Part shown: piece after piece, positions 1 to 9,287 of the stretch
Position numbering within the stretch: the stretch's first letter is position 1
Layout of the letters: every line of letters begins with the position of its first letter
DNA from: Pseudomonadota bacterium
GTDB lineage: Bacteria > Pseudomonadota > Gammaproteobacteria > Steroidobacterales > Steroidobacteraceae
Direction: 5' to 3'
Assembly: GCA_018241505.1 (NCBI GenBank)
Contig: JAFEDS010000009.1
Coordinates: 124,001-188,000 of the forward strand
Length of the DNA stretch: 64,000 nt
Program-made: the position numbers and the translations under genes
The notes under the pieces: model-generated
The model's input: only the letters and a program-made list of their open reading frames with translations
What the model was told of the DNA's origin: nothing
Databases searched by the model: none

Positions 1-1218
1 GCGATGCTCGGACCGCCACACTTCGACCGCTATGAGTTCCTGCTCGCCATCAGCGATCACTTCGGTGACATCGGCCTCGAGCATCATCGCTCCAGTGAGA
101 ATCGCCGGCCGCCCAACTACTTTCTCGAGGCGGACCGGGGCGGCGCGGGGCGCGACCTGCTGCCGCACGAGTTCAGTCACTCCTGGAACGGCAAGTTCCG
201 CCGGCCCGCGGGGCTCGCCACGCCCGATTTCAACGTGCCCATGCACAACTCGCTGTTGTGGGTATACGAAGGTCTGACCAACTACCTCGGTGCGGTATTG
301 GCGGCGCGATCGGGGCTGTGGAGCGAGGACTATGCGCGCCAGTCATGGGCGAGTCTCGCTGCCAACATGGACCGCAACAGGGCGGGGCGCACGTGGCGTG
401 CGCTCGAGGATACAACCGAGCAGCCGCTCATCACGGCCCGGCGGCCGCTGTCGTGGCTGTCGTGGCAGCGAACTGAGGATTACTACACGGAAGGCGAGCT
501 GTTGTGGCTCGACATCGATACTCGAATTCGGGAAATCACGCGCGACAGGAAGTCGGTGGATGATTTCGCCAAAGCGTTTTTCCAGCCGAGCGAGGCCGCG
601 GGCGGCTCGCGCGGCGGCCTGCCCGGGACGGCGGGCATCGCAGGCGCTGTGGCCTCGGTCACCACCGTCAACGGCGTGTTCCTCGGTCCCGTAACCTACA
701 CGCTGGCCGACGTGATTCAGGCGTTGAAGGCGGTCGCGCCGTTTGATTGGGAGAAATATCTCAATGAGCGTCTCTACGGCCATGGCCCCGGGGCGCCCAT
801 AGATGGCCTGGCACGGGGCGGTTGGAAGTTGGTGTTCATGGAGGTGCCGTCCGAATACGTGCGCAGTCTGGAGGAGCAGCGCAAGGCGGTTGATTTCACT
901 TTCTCGCTGGGCTTTTCGGTTTCGGCGGCCGTGGGCACCTTGACCGAGGTGCGCTGGGGTGGCCCGGCCTATGAGGCGGGACTGACCTTGGGTACCGTGT
1001 TGATTGCCGTCAACGGCCGTGAGTACCGGTCCGATCGCTTGCGGACGGCCATTCAGCTCGCCAAATTGAACAAACAGCCGATTGAATTGTTGGTGAAGAA
1101 TTTCGATCGCTATCGGACGGTCAAAATCCCTTACTACGAGGGTCTCGAGTACCCGGTGTTGCAGCGGTTGGACAAGACCGAAGATCGGCTGGCGGGGATC
1201 CTGAAGCCGCGGACCTGA
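1..1218 (+). CDS. M61 family metallopeptidase with PDZ domain (5' truncated by window edge)
   Basis: This is the C-terminal part of an M61 (glycyl aminopeptidase-like) zinc peptidase. The reading frame is open from base 1, so the true start lies upstream. The zinc motif HEFSH is at bases 166-180, followed by the family sequence HSWNGKFRRP and by VYEGLTNY, whose Glu is the likely third zinc ligand about 35 residues later. The last ~110 residues form a PDZ-like domain (roughly bases 880-1170, with GGPAYEAGLTLG as the carboxylate-binding-loop region). Members of this family are usually periplasmic or exported; the signal peptide would be outside the window. A hairpin lies at the stop codon, and the next gene is convergent. 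Confidence 0.9.
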   Translation, partial: AMLGPPHFDRYEFLLAISDHFGDIGLEHHRSSENRRPPNYFLEADRGGAGRDLLPHEFSHSWNGKFRRPAGLATPDFNVPMHNSLLWVYEGLTNYLGAVLAARSGLWSEDYARQSWASLAANMDRNRAGRTWRALEDTTEQPLITARRPLSWLSWQRTEDYYTEGELLWLDIDTRIREITRDRKSVDDFAKAFFQPSEAAGGSRGGLPGTAGIAGAVASVTTVNGVFLGPVTYTLADVIQALKAVAPFDWEKYLNERLYGHGPGAPIDGLARGGWKLVFMEVPSEYVRSLEEQRKAVDFTFSLGFSVSAAVGTLTEVRWGGPAYEAGLTLGTVLIAVNGREYRSDRLRTAIQLAKLNKQPIELLVKNFDRYRTVKIPYYEGLEYPVLQRLDKTEDRLAGILKPRT

Positions 1219-1253
1219 TGCGGGCCTCTGCGGCGCGTCCGCACCGCCGCATC
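1217..1253. terminator. GC-rich hairpin between convergent genes
   Basis: Perfect 7-bp arms GATGCGG (1217-1223) and CCGCATC (1247-1253) begin inside the peptidase stop codon. An alternative inner stem is GCGGCG (1230-1235) with CGCCGC (1245-1250). There is no T-run, so this is at best a weak or bidirectional terminator between the peptidase and the convergent Lrp-type gene. Confidence 0.35.
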
Positions 1254-1268
1254 CGGCGCCAACCGTGC

Positions 1269-1757
1269 TTACTCCGGCACGACAATGGTGTGCGTTGATT
1301 TCACCTCTTCCATCACGAAGTAGGTGTGAGTCGTCTGCACGCCGCGAACCGCGGCAATGCGATCACCCAGGAAGCGCCGGTAGCTCTCCATATCGATTAC
1401 GCGAACCTTCAACAGATAATCGAAGCCACCCGCCACCATGTGGCACTCCATGACCTCGTCGTGGGCCAGCATCACCTGCTTGAAGCGGTCAAACGCATCC
1501 GGTGTGGTCCGGTCGAGCGAGACCTCCACGTAGGCCAGCAGCCCCAACCCCAGTTTTGAGGGGTTCAGGCGGGCGAAGTAGCCCTCGATATAGCCCGCTG
1601 CCTCCAGCCGCCGCACCCGCTCCATCGTCGGCGTGACAGTTAAATTCACTTCCCTGGCCAACCTCGAGATTGGGGTGCGGCCGTCCTGTTGTAATCGAAT
1701 CAATAACTTATGATCGATCCGATCGAGGCTGCGGTCAGCGGGAACTGCGTCACTCAT
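1269..1757 (-). CDS. putR: Lrp/AsnC family regulator, probable proline-responsive PutR
   Basis: A 162-residue Lrp/AsnC protein, essentially the family's standard length. Residues ~10-65 form the winged helix-turn-helix (LDRIDHKLLIRLQQDGR, then ISRLAREV and VRRLEAAGYI). The rest is the RAM/AsnC ligand-binding domain (VMECHMVAGGFDYLLKVRV). I chose ATG at 1757; an in-frame GTG at 1799 would add 14 residues lying outside the conserved domain. It is divergent from putA, the arrangement known for PutR-type activators that sense proline. A role in controlling putA is inferred from this context. A perfect TGATA-N4-TATCA palindrome lies in the shared intergenic region. Confidence 0.9.
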   Translation of the reverse strand: MSDAVPADRSLDRIDHKLLIRLQQDGRTPISRLAREVNLTVTPTMERVRRLEAAGYIEGYFARLNPSKLGLGLLAYVEVSLDRTTPDAFDRFKQVMLAHDEVMECHMVAGGFDYLLKVRVIDMESYRRFLGDRIAAVRGVQTTHTYFVMEEVKSTHTIVVPE

Positions 1758-1804
1758 AGTTGATTCGACTTTTATGGTTGCCAAAACCAGATAAATCACT
1801 CTGT

Positions 1805-1818
1805 TGATACAAATATCA
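1805..1818. promoter_or_regulatory. Palindrome in the putR-putA intergenic region, candidate Lrp-type operator
   Basis: A perfect inverted repeat, TGATA-CAAA-TATCA, lies in a markedly AT-rich 100-bp stretch between the divergent regulator and putA. Lrp-family proteins bind AT-rich imperfect palindromes, so this is the best operator candidate. No binding evidence can be read from the sequence alone. Confidence 0.4.
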
Positions 1819-1862
1819 TAAGCACAATTAACTCCCCATGCTTTTCAATCAAGGCGACCGAC

Positions 1863-4800
1863 ATGGCTGGTAGCAGTGCTGCCGAACGGATCACTACACC
1901 CCCCGACGAGGGACTCCTGCGCGCGATTCGAGAGGCCATCAGCGAAGCGACGCTGCGTGCTGAGGCGGACGCGATCAGCGAGCTGCTGGCGGCCCTCGGT
2001 CCCCTAGAGCGCAAGCTCGCGCTGGCGAAGATCCGGGCGACTCATTGGGTGGAAGTCGCTCGGGCAGATAAGCGTGCCCGGCCCTTTGCCGAGTCGATGA
2101 TGGAGCAGTTTCCTCTCGACAGCGCTCAGGGGCGGGCGCTCATGAGCCTGGCGGAAGCGCTTCTGCGGACGCCGGATGTGGCGCGGGCCGATCAGTTGAT
2201 AGCGGAGCGGCTGGCGGAGGTGCGGGGCGGCGGACGCAACCCGATATCGCAGGAGGTGGCTGGCGCTGGCCGCGGCGGCGATGCGGCTAGCTCGGGCGGC
2301 GATGCGGCTGGGGGCGGGGCGGCGGCCTCACACGGTGCGGGGGCGGATCGCTCCAGCGACAACTGGCTTTTGCGCACCGGCTTCACCTTGTTGGGCGGCA
2401 TTAGCCGGCTCCTGCCAAATGTAGGCGCGGAACTGGCAGGTCAATTCACTGCGGCCTCCATCACCAAACCGGTGCTGGCCCCGGTGGTTCGCGCAACCTT
2501 GCGCCGCGCAATGCGCATGTTGGGTGAAGCGTTCATTGTGGGCGAGACCATCGACAGCGCGCTCGCTCGCGGTAGGTCAAACCCCGCTCTCGCGTTGTGC
2601 TCCTTCGACGTACTTGGAGAGGGCGCGCGGACCGAGGCTGACGCACAGCGTTACTTTGATTCATATGCCAACGCCATCGATGCGCTGGGTCATCAACCGC
2701 CGGGTACTGTGCACGCCCGGTCCAGCATCTCTGTCAAACTTTCAGCGCTCGAGCCGCGCTATACGCTTTTGCAGAGTGGCCGCGTAGCGCGCGTTCTCAT
2801 CCCGCGCATGCTGGAACTCGCGCGGAAAGCAGCGGCGGTCGGCATCGGCATGACTATCGACGCCGAAGAAGCCGACCGGCTCGAACTTTCGCTCGACATC
2901 ATCGAAGCGCTGGCGCGTGATGAGAAGACTGTCGGTTGGGACGGGCTCGGACTCGCGGTGCAGGCGTACGGTCGACGCGCTCCGTTCGTCATTGACTGGG
3001 TAGCGCAGCTTGCACGAGTCACCGGACGACGCATGACGACGCGCCTGGTCAAAGGCGCTTACTGGGACAGTGAGATCAAACGCGCCCAAGAGCGTGGTCT
3101 CTCGAGCTTCCCGGTGTACACATCCAAGTCGGCGACGGATGCCAGCTATCTGGTATGCGCGCAACGGCTGTTCGCCAATAACGACGTCATCTATCCCCAG
3201 TTCGCCACTCATAACGCGTTCACGGTGGCGGCCGTGTTGGAAATGGCCCCTCCAAATGCCCAATACGAGTTCCAGCGTTTGCATGGGATGGGCGAGCTGG
3301 TTTTCGAGGCGGTGCGCGCTGACGTCCCGACGTTGCGTCCAGTGCGCGCATACGCGCCGGTAGGTACGCACGAAGATCTTCTTCCGTATCTGGTCCGGCG
3401 CCTGCTCGAGAATGGCGCCAATACCTCGTTTGTTCATCAGTTTCTCAATCCTCAGGTCCCGGTGGAGCAGGTTGTGCGCGATCCCGTTTCAGCACTCAAT
3501 GAGTCCCAACCCAACGAGTCCAATCCCAAAATTCGCGAGCCGCAGGCACTGTATGGGCCGGAGCGCCGCAACTCCGACGGCCCGGACTGGGGTGACCCGG
3601 CGGAGTTGAAGGTACTGAAGAACGAGCTCGAGAAGCGTGCCCGGCAGCTTTACGCCGGTGGCCCTCTCATCGGTGGTAACACGGCTAAAGATTCCGACGT
3701 TCCGGTGCACTCTCCGTCTAACTTACAGGAGATCGTCGGCACCTCGCGCGACGCAACCGCCGAAGAAATCAGCAACGCAATGGACGCCGCCGCAAAAGCG
3801 CAGCCGTCCTGGGACGCGCTTCCGGCTGCTGAGCGAGCAGACTGCCTCGACCGCGCTGCCTATCTGCTGGAGGAGCGCCGCGTGCAGTTCCTCAGCCTGT
3901 TGGTACGCGAGGCCGGCAAAACCATTCCCGACGCGGTCGCCGAACTGCGCGAAGCTGTCGACTTCTGCCGCTACTACGCGGCCCGTGGACGCGAGCTGTT
4001 TGGCAGTGCGCAGAAACTCAACGGTCCAACCGGCGAACGCAATCTGCTATCGCTCCATGGGCGCGGGGTGTTTGTTTGCATCAGCCCGTGGAATTTCCCG
4101 CTCGCGATCTTCGCTGGGCAGATCACAGCCGCATTGATGGCAGGCAACAGCGTCATCGCCAAACCCGCTCCGGCGACACCATTGGTTGCCCATGCAATGA
4201 CTGCATTGCTACACGAGGCGGGTGTGCCGGGGGACGTACTGCATATGACTCCTGCGGATGGCCCCGCATTCAGTGATGTCGCAATGAAGCACACGGCGCT
4301 GGCCGGTGTGGCCTTCACTGGCTCAACGGCTACCGCCGCGACGATCAACCGCGCTCTGGCAAATCGTGACGGAGCGATTCTCCCGCTGATAGCCGAGACG
4401 GGCGGCGTGAATGCCATGATCGTTGATGCTACTGCGCTGCCTGAGCAGGTGGTAGACGACGCTGTCATGTCCGCGTTCACGAGTGCGGGTCAGCGCTGCT
4501 CCGCACTTCGGGTTCTGTATCTGCAGGAAGAGATTGCAGACAAGGTCATCGGCATGCTGACGGGAGCCATGAAGTGTCTTGCCATCGGCGACCCCGGCGA
4601 TCTGTCGACAGATGTCGGTCCGGTGATTTCGCAACCCGCGTTGGCGAGACTGCGCAATCATGCTTCCCGTATGCGCCAGGAGGCCCAGCTTCTGTACGCG
4701 TGCCCGCTGGATGAAAAACATGAGTCGGGCTACTTTTTCGCGCCCCACCTGATTGAGCTGCGCGCGTTGGATCAGCTCCGCAGCGAGGAGTTTGGACCGA

Positions 4801-5126
4801 TCCTGCACGTGGTGCGCTACAAGGCGGATCAATTGCCACAGGTGATTGCGGCCATCCGCAAAACCGGCTTCGGTCTGACATTGGGTGTGCACAGCCGGCT
4901 GGAAAGCGTGGCCGACCATGTTTTCCGCTCAGTGCCGGTGGGCAATACCTATGTAAACCGAAACATGATCGGCGCCGTGGTGGGTGTGCAGCCCTTTGGT
5001 GGACAAGGGTTGTCCGGTACGGGGCCGAAGGCGGGCGGGCCGCACTATCTGCTGCGCTTCGCCAACGAACGCACGTTGACTATCAATACAGTCGCGGTGG
5101 GTGGAAACGTGGAGTTGTTGTCGTAA
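1863..5126 (+). CDS. putA: Bifunctional proline dehydrogenase / L-glutamate-gamma-semialdehyde dehydrogenase PutA
   Basis: Oxidises proline to glutamate: FAD-dependent proline dehydrogenase followed by NAD-dependent P5C dehydrogenase with substrate channelling. An N-terminal helical arm (~1-115) is followed by a Gly/Ala-rich low-complexity insert (~120-160), the PRODH barrel (~200-530, YEFQRLHGMGE near 470) and the aldehyde dehydrogenase module (~600-1080). That module has the catalytic Glu in AETGGVNAM (~845) and Cys in GQRCSALR (~877). At 1087 residues it lacks the N-terminal ribbon-helix-helix of trifunctional PutA. This fits regulation by the divergent Lrp-type gene instead. The ATG is preceded by AAGG at ~8 nt. 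Confidence 0.97.
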   Translation: MAGSSAAERITTPPDEGLLRAIREAISEATLRAEADAISELLAALGPLERKLALAKIRATHWVEVARADKRARPFAESMMEQFPLDSAQGRALMSLAEALLRTPDVARADQLIAERLAEVRGGGRNPISQEVAGAGRGGDAASSGGDAAGGGAAASHGAGADRSSDNWLLRTGFTLLGGISRLLPNVGAELAGQFTAASITKPVLAPVVRATLRRAMRMLGEAFIVGETIDSALARGRSNPALALCSFDVLGEGARTEADAQRYFDSYANAIDALGHQPPGTVHARSSISVKLSALEPRYTLLQSGRVARVLIPRMLELARKAAAVGIGMTIDAEEADRLELSLDIIEALARDEKTVGWDGLGLAVQAYGRRAPFVIDWVAQLARVTGRRMTTRLVKGAYWDSEIKRAQERGLSSFPVYTSKSATDASYLVCAQRLFANNDVIYPQFATHNAFTVAAVLEMAPPNAQYEFQRLHGMGELVFEAVRADVPTLRPVRAYAPVGTHEDLLPYLVRRLLENGANTSFVHQFLNPQVPVEQVVRDPVSALNESQPNESNPKIREPQALYGPERRNSDGPDWGDPAELKVLKNELEKRARQLYAGGPLIGGNTAKDSDVPVHSPSNLQEIVGTSRDATAEEISNAMDAAAKAQPSWDALPAAERADCLDRAAYLLEERRVQFLSLLVREAGKTIPDAVAELREAVDFCRYYAARGRELFGSAQKLNGPTGERNLLSLHGRGVFVCISPWNFPLAIFAGQITAALMAGNSVIAKPAPATPLVAHAMTALLHEAGVPGDVLHMTPADGPAFSDVAMKHTALAGVAFTGSTATAATINRALANRDGAILPLIAETGGVNAMIVDATALPEQVVDDAVMSAFTSAGQRCSALRVLYLQEEIADKVIGMLTGAMKCLAIGDPGDLSTDVGPVISQPALARLRNHASRMRQEAQLLYACPLDEKHESGYFFAPHLIELRALDQLRSEEFGPILHVVRYKADQLPQVIAAIRKTGFGLTLGVHSRLESVADHVFRSVPVGNTYVNRNMIGAVVGVQPFGGQGLSGTGPKAGGPHYLLRFANERTLTINTVAVGGNVELLS

Positions 5127-5140
5127 GTAGCTCCAAATCG

Positions 5141-6274
5141 GTGCCGGAGATCCTGCACCGGCTCGACGAGCTTGCGGCGATGTTTCGGGACAGCGCCGCT
5201 GAAGGGGACCGCCGCGCGCGGCTACCGAAGGCCGTAGTCCGCGCGCTCGTCCAACATGGCCTGTTTCGCCTGTGGATTCCCAGGCGTTGTGGTGGGTTTG
5301 AGCTCGGGCTGCCCGAGGCTCTGCGGATCTACGAAGCGGCCGCGCGGTTGGATGGCTCCATCGGTTGGGCTGTGATGATCGGGTCCGGCGGCGGATTATT
5401 TGCCGCGTATCTCGATCCGGCCACCGCGATCTCCATCTATGCGCGACCCGAGTCGGTGATCGCCGGTTCAGGCGCGCCAGACGGACGGGCCTTGCGCGAG
5501 AAGGGCGGCTATCGCGTCAACGGTTGCTGGCGCTACGCGAGCGGCGCTCACTACGCCACCACGTTTACTGCGAACTGCCTCGTCATGGACGGGGGAACGT
5601 TGGTCACTGGCTCCGACGGCAAACCCCTGATTCGCGCCATGGCTTTCGAGCCGTCCCAGGTGACGATTCTCCAGGTATGGGGTCCCACGGGAATGCGGGG
5701 AACCGGCAGTGAAGATTTCGAAGTGCGCGATGCGTTTGTTCCGGAGAGCCGCAGCTTCTCGCTGTCGGATGCTCCGCGTGAGACGGGACCTCTGTATCTA
5801 CTCCCCTTTAACGTGTTGACGGTGTTGCCCGTCACCGCAGTTGCGGTTGGTATTGCGCGTCACGCCCTCGACCTGTTTTCGTCGCTGGCTCATGTGAAGA
5901 AGGTGCACGGGACGGGCGACCTCCTTATGACAGATCCTGTAGTTCAGGCAACGTTTGGGGCTGCTCATGCAATCTGGCAACAGGGAAAATCAACGTTGGA
6001 TACGTTGGCGCACAAGGCATGGGACTCGGCGCGCGCTGATCGCCCGCTCGCCCCCACGGATCTTGCGGAAATCACCAGTGGCTGCGTTTTCTCCGTGGCG
6101 AAGATCCGCCAGGCAATTGCTGAACTGATGGCACTGACCGGCATGACAGCAATTCAGCCGGGATCGGAGTTGGCACGCGCATGGCGAGACTATCAGGCGC
6201 TTGCCGCGCATGGTTCGGTGTCGCCGCGGCACTTAGGCGCTGCCGGCGCGCAGTTGTTAGACGCCGGCGCGTAG
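5141..6274 (+). CDS. Acyl-CoA dehydrogenase-like flavoprotein (possible flavin-dependent monooxygenase component)
   Basis: A 377-residue protein with an acyl-CoA dehydrogenase fold: N-terminal helices ([20 protein letters not shown], ~27-46), a beta-domain ([20 protein letters not shown], ~124-143; [16 protein letters not shown]) and a C-terminal helical bundle. The WRYASG...A and MRGTGS motifs resemble class D flavin monooxygenases (HsaA/HpaB type) as well as true acyl-CoA dehydrogenases. No clear general-base Glu is visible, so the chemistry is unresolved. The start is GTG, 14 nt after the putA stop, so cotranscription with putA is likely. The end overlaps the convergent DUF255 gene by 18 nt. 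Confidence 0.75.
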   Translation: MPEILHRLDELAAMFRDSAAEGDRRARLPKAVVRALVQHGLFRLWIPRRCGGFELGLPEALRIYEAAARLDGSIGWAVMIGSGGGLFAAYLDPATAISIYARPESVIAGSGAPDGRALREKGGYRVNGCWRYASGAHYATTFTANCLVMDGGTLVTGSDGKPLIRAMAFEPSQVTILQVWGPTGMRGTGSEDFEVRDAFVPESRSFSLSDAPRETGPLYLLPFNVLTVLPVTAVAVGIARHALDLFSSLAHVKKVHGTGDLLMTDPVVQATFGAAHAIWQQGKSTLDTLAHKAWDSARADRPLAPTDLAEITSGCVFSVAKIRQAIAELMALTGMTAIQPGSELARAWRDYQALAAHGSVSPRHLGAAGAQLLDAGA

Positions 6275-8320
6275 CTTGTTGATCAGGCCGCTCAGGGAAT
6301 CAATCGGAGCGGAGCACGTACTGCCCTTGCAGACGTAGGCGACGGCACTGCCGCGAGGGGATTTCTCAGCGAGCGCGGGCGGTAGATTCTCAGCATCGTC
6401 TGGGATTGCGAGCACAATTCGGCGGGGCGCATAGAGTTTGTGCAGCTCTCTAGCCCAGGTTGTTATTTCAGCTCGGGGTCCGCGCAGGATGAGAGTCTCG
6501 GGTGGATTCAGTAGCTCATCGAGAGCGGTGAGCAAAGTTGTGTGCGCATGAGGATATTTCTCGATGCTGAGCCACGCCGCGCGTAGCGTATGTTCCGCCA
6601 CCTGGAGATAGCGTGGTTCGGCCATCAGGTGACCCATCCGTTGGAATACGAACGCAGCGATGCCATTGCCGGCCGGAGTCGCGTCATCCGCGAAGGACTT
6701 GGAGCGATGGATGAGGGACTCGTGGTCGTCGGAAGTGAAGTAGAACCCGCCGAGCTCAGTGTCCCTGAAATGGTCGAGCACGACCCGAATGAGCTCACCT
6801 GCGAATTCGAGCTCTGCGCTGTCGAACCGCACCTGTTGAAGCTCGAGGATGGCATCGACGAGGAATACGTAGTCGTCGAGGTACGCGTTAAGGTGTGCAT
6901 GCCCGTCCTTGTAGGTCGCTAGTAGCCTGCCATTGCTCCACAACCTGTTGCGAATGAAGCACAGCGCTGTTGTGGCCGACTGTGCCAGGTCGTCACGCCC
7001 CAGGGCACGCGACGCGATGGCCAACCCCCGGATCAGAAGCGCATTCCACGAGGTCAGGATTTTGTCATCGCGCCCGGGCCAGACACGCCGACTACGAATA
7101 GCCAGCAGCTTCTGCCGCGCTGACTCCAGCAGTTTTTCGTCCGTCACCGGCTGGAAGGCGTGCAGGTGCCAGCAGCCCTCGAAGTTGGCTTCCCTATCCA
7201 GACCGAAGCGCGGCGCAAACACCGCATACTCCGCCTCATTGAGCGCCCCGCGCACCTCATCGCGATCCCAAACGTAGAACTTGCCTTCGTGTCCCTCTGA
7301 GTCGGCGTCATAGCTGGAATAGAATCCACCTTCCGGCGACTGCATTTCCTTGATGGCCCAGTCAGCCGTGCGTGCAGCAATGTCCGCGTAGAACGAATCG
7401 CCAGAGGCGACCGCTGCATCCGCATACACTGCGAGCAGGGCACCGTTGTCGTACAACATTTTCTCGAAGTGGGGAATCATCCAGTAGTCATCTACGGAGT
7501 ACCGACTAAACCCGCCGCCAAGCTGGTCGTTGATGCCGCCTTCGCCCATACGACGCAACGTCAGAGTCGCCATGTACAACGCCTGCAGATCCGGCTGGGG
7601 TTGGCCGGACGTGCCGTGCCAATCCCGCAGCAGCCGCTCGATTGTTTTCGCACTGGGGAATTTCGGCGCGCGCCCGAAGCCGCCGAATTGACCATCGAAG
7701 GTGCGACCCAACAGCTCACGCGATGCTTTGAGGGGCGCGTCCGTCAGTTGCGTGTCTCCCGGCGTTGGGGGCGGATTCAGCTCATTGAAGGCTGACATCA
7801 GCGCATCGTTCTGCTGACGCAGCTCGCTTTGGTGCGTTCGGTAGTATTCGCTGACCCTGTGCAAAAGGTCGGTAAATGCAGGTAATCCGTGTCGCGCTTC
7901 CTTTGGAAAATACGTGCCGCCAAAAAACGGCTGATGACTGTCGTGCGTCAAAAACATCGTCAGCGGCCATCCGCCGGACCGCTGCGTCAGCATTTGCTGG
8001 GCGATTTGATAGATGCGATCGACGTCGGGTCGCTCTTCGCGATCGACTTTGATGTTGATGAAGCGTTCGTTGAGCACCCGGGCCACGCTCTCGTCTTCGA
8101 ACGATTCGTGACCCATGCGGTGGCACCAATGGCACGCAGCGTATCCCACGCTTAGGTGGATCGGCTTCTTCTCCAGGCGTGCACGCTCAAACGCCTCTTC
8201 ACCCCACGGATACCAGTCAACGGGATTATGAGCGTGTTGTTGCAGATACGGGCTGCTTTCCGAAATCAGGTGATTCGTGTACTTCGGTGACCCGTCGCCA
8301 TTGCGCAATTTGGGATTCAT
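6257..8320 (-). CDS. Thioredoxin-domain protein of the DUF255/YyaL (SPATA20-like) family
   Basis: A 687-residue protein with an N-terminal thioredoxin-like DUF255 domain ([14 protein letters not shown], then the CxxC motif in [14 protein letters not shown] near residue 60) followed by a long alpha/alpha six-hairpin barrel resembling N-acylglucosamine 2-epimerases. The biochemical function of this widespread family is not established. I chose ATG at 8320 because GGAGAG lies 7 nt upstream and the family N-terminus ([20 protein letters not shown]) begins soon after; the in-frame ATG at 8392 has no ribosome site. That ribosome site lies inside the coding sequence of the overlapping GIY-YIG gene. 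Confidence 0.92.
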   Translation of the reverse strand: MNPKLRNGDGSPKYTNHLISESSPYLQQHAHNPVDWYPWGEEAFERARLEKKPIHLSVGYAACHWCHRMGHESFEDESVARVLNERFINIKVDREERPDVDRIYQIAQQMLTQRSGGWPLTMFLTHDSHQPFFGGTYFPKEARHGLPAFTDLLHRVSEYYRTHQSELRQQNDALMSAFNELNPPPTPGDTQLTDAPLKASRELLGRTFDGQFGGFGRAPKFPSAKTIERLLRDWHGTSGQPQPDLQALYMATLTLRRMGEGGINDQLGGGFSRYSVDDYWMIPHFEKMLYDNGALLAVYADAAVASGDSFYADIAARTADWAIKEMQSPEGGFYSSYDADSEGHEGKFYVWDRDEVRGALNEAEYAVFAPRFGLDREANFEGCWHLHAFQPVTDEKLLESARQKLLAIRSRRVWPGRDDKILTSWNALLIRGLAIASRALGRDDLAQSATTALCFIRNRLWSNGRLLATYKDGHAHLNAYLDDYVFLVDAILELQQVRFDSAELEFAGELIRVVLDHFRDTELGGFYFTSDDHESLIHRSKSFADDATPAGNGIAAFVFQRMGHLMAEPRYLQVAEHTLRAAWLSIEKYPHAHTTLLTALDELLNPPETLILRGPRAEITTWARELHKLYAPRRIVLAIPDDAENLPPALAEKSPRGSAVAYVCKGSTCSAPIDSLSGLINKLRAGV

Positions 8321-9182
8321 TGTGATCTCTCCAGGTCCAGCCTTTGTGGCTGGGCCGCTTTCCGCTTTTGACTTCGTGCATGTGCGCAACACACAAGCCG
8401 CATACCCGGCAGAATGCCGCCAGATTGGTAAAGATAGTGAACGCTCCTCCTGGCGCTACAAAGCCGGTGTACTCCCGGGCGGGCTGCCGCCGTTTCCCGC
8501 GCATGTGCGTCCATCCACGGTGGCTGACAATCCGACCCTTTGCCATCGCCACCATGTGAGTGTTGTCGAGTCCATTGGCGCGGCAGAATTCGGCGAGATT
8601 CGTAATTGTGGGCGCGGGATTCCCCTGTGCGTCTACGAAGCCATCGTAGCTTTTGACATAGTCGCGCTTACGCACGCTGTTCTGGTGCGTCCACCCTTTG
8701 TAGGATTTCAGTTTGCTCACACCTCGTGCAAGCCGGTGCATTGAGGGGAAATCGAGGTTGTGGCTGCGGCAGAATTGCGTGAGGTTGACAATCGGAACGG
8801 CGTTGCCGTTCGGGTCCCGAAATCCGCGCCAGGTCAGCGGCGTCTTCTTTCCCTGTGAGCTAGCTAAAGCGCAGATGTTATATCCGACCTTGCGATGCGT
8901 GCAGTCGGTCCGATCAATCCACTTCTGTTCGGTATCCAGCAGTCGGTCTTCCGGGACGAACTCCAGAACCTCGAGCTCAAAGCTCAGTTCGCCATGTATA
9001 GACCAGGCGCTTTGCAGATGAGCGTTATGGTGCGTTCCTTTGCGGAGCGCGCGGCGATGTTTATCCCAGCGCTCACACAAATCCACCGCACTGCCAACAT
9101 AAATTTTACCGTCGCGTAGGCAGCGGATCTGGTAGATACCTGAAGTATCCGGAACAACCGAAGTTCGCTTTTCCGTGGCCAT
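8226..9182 (-). CDS. GIY-YIG homing endonuclease with three tandem DNA-binding modules
   Basis: A 318-residue free-standing homing-endonuclease-type protein. The GIY-YIG nuclease domain (~10-104) has GIY at 15-17, YVG at 28-30, the catalytic Arg at 38 (DLCERW) and Glu at 85 (DTEQKW). Three modules of about 50 residues follow (117-166, 178-226, 238-284). Each reads GF..P.G....I.NL..FCR..GL...HM....G....HKGWTH, a nuclease-associated repeat seen in phage homing enzymes. The last ~30 residues read through the start of the DUF255 gene in another frame. ATG 9182 is uncertain: no ribosome site is evident, and a GTG at 9227 would extend it. By eye the GC content is lower than in neighbouring genes, consistent with transfer. 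Confidence 0.88.
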   Translation of the reverse strand: MATEKRTSVVPDTSGIYQIRCLRDGKIYVGSAVDLCERWDKHRRALRKGTHHNAHLQSAWSIHGELSFELEVLEFVPEDRLLDTEQKWIDRTDCTHRKVGYNICALASSQGKKTPLTWRGFRDPNGNAVPIVNLTQFCRSHNLDFPSMHRLARGVSKLKSYKGWTHQNSVRKRDYVKSYDGFVDAQGNPAPTITNLAEFCRANGLDNTHMVAMAKGRIVSHRGWTHMRGKRRQPAREYTGFVAPGGAFTIFTNLAAFCRVCGLCVAHMHEVKSGKRPSHKGWTWRDHNESQIAQWRRVTEVHESPDFGKQPVSATTRS

Positions 9183-9249
9183 AACCGAGAGGAGGATACC
9201 GTTATCTACACCTCCGCAGAACTTCACGTAGCAGCGGCGCCATTTGCCG

Positions 9250-9255
9250 TATAAT
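9250..9255 (+). promoter_or_regulatory. Candidate -10 element for rlmI
   Basis: A perfect TATAAT lies 38 bases upstream of the rlmI GTG start. No convincing -35 box lies 16-18 bases further upstream. The element sits between the endonuclease gene and rlmI, and may be the original promoter of rlmI. Confidence 0.4.
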
Positions 9256-9287
9256 CACGGCTGTCGTGGCTGCCCTCGCAGTTTCAA

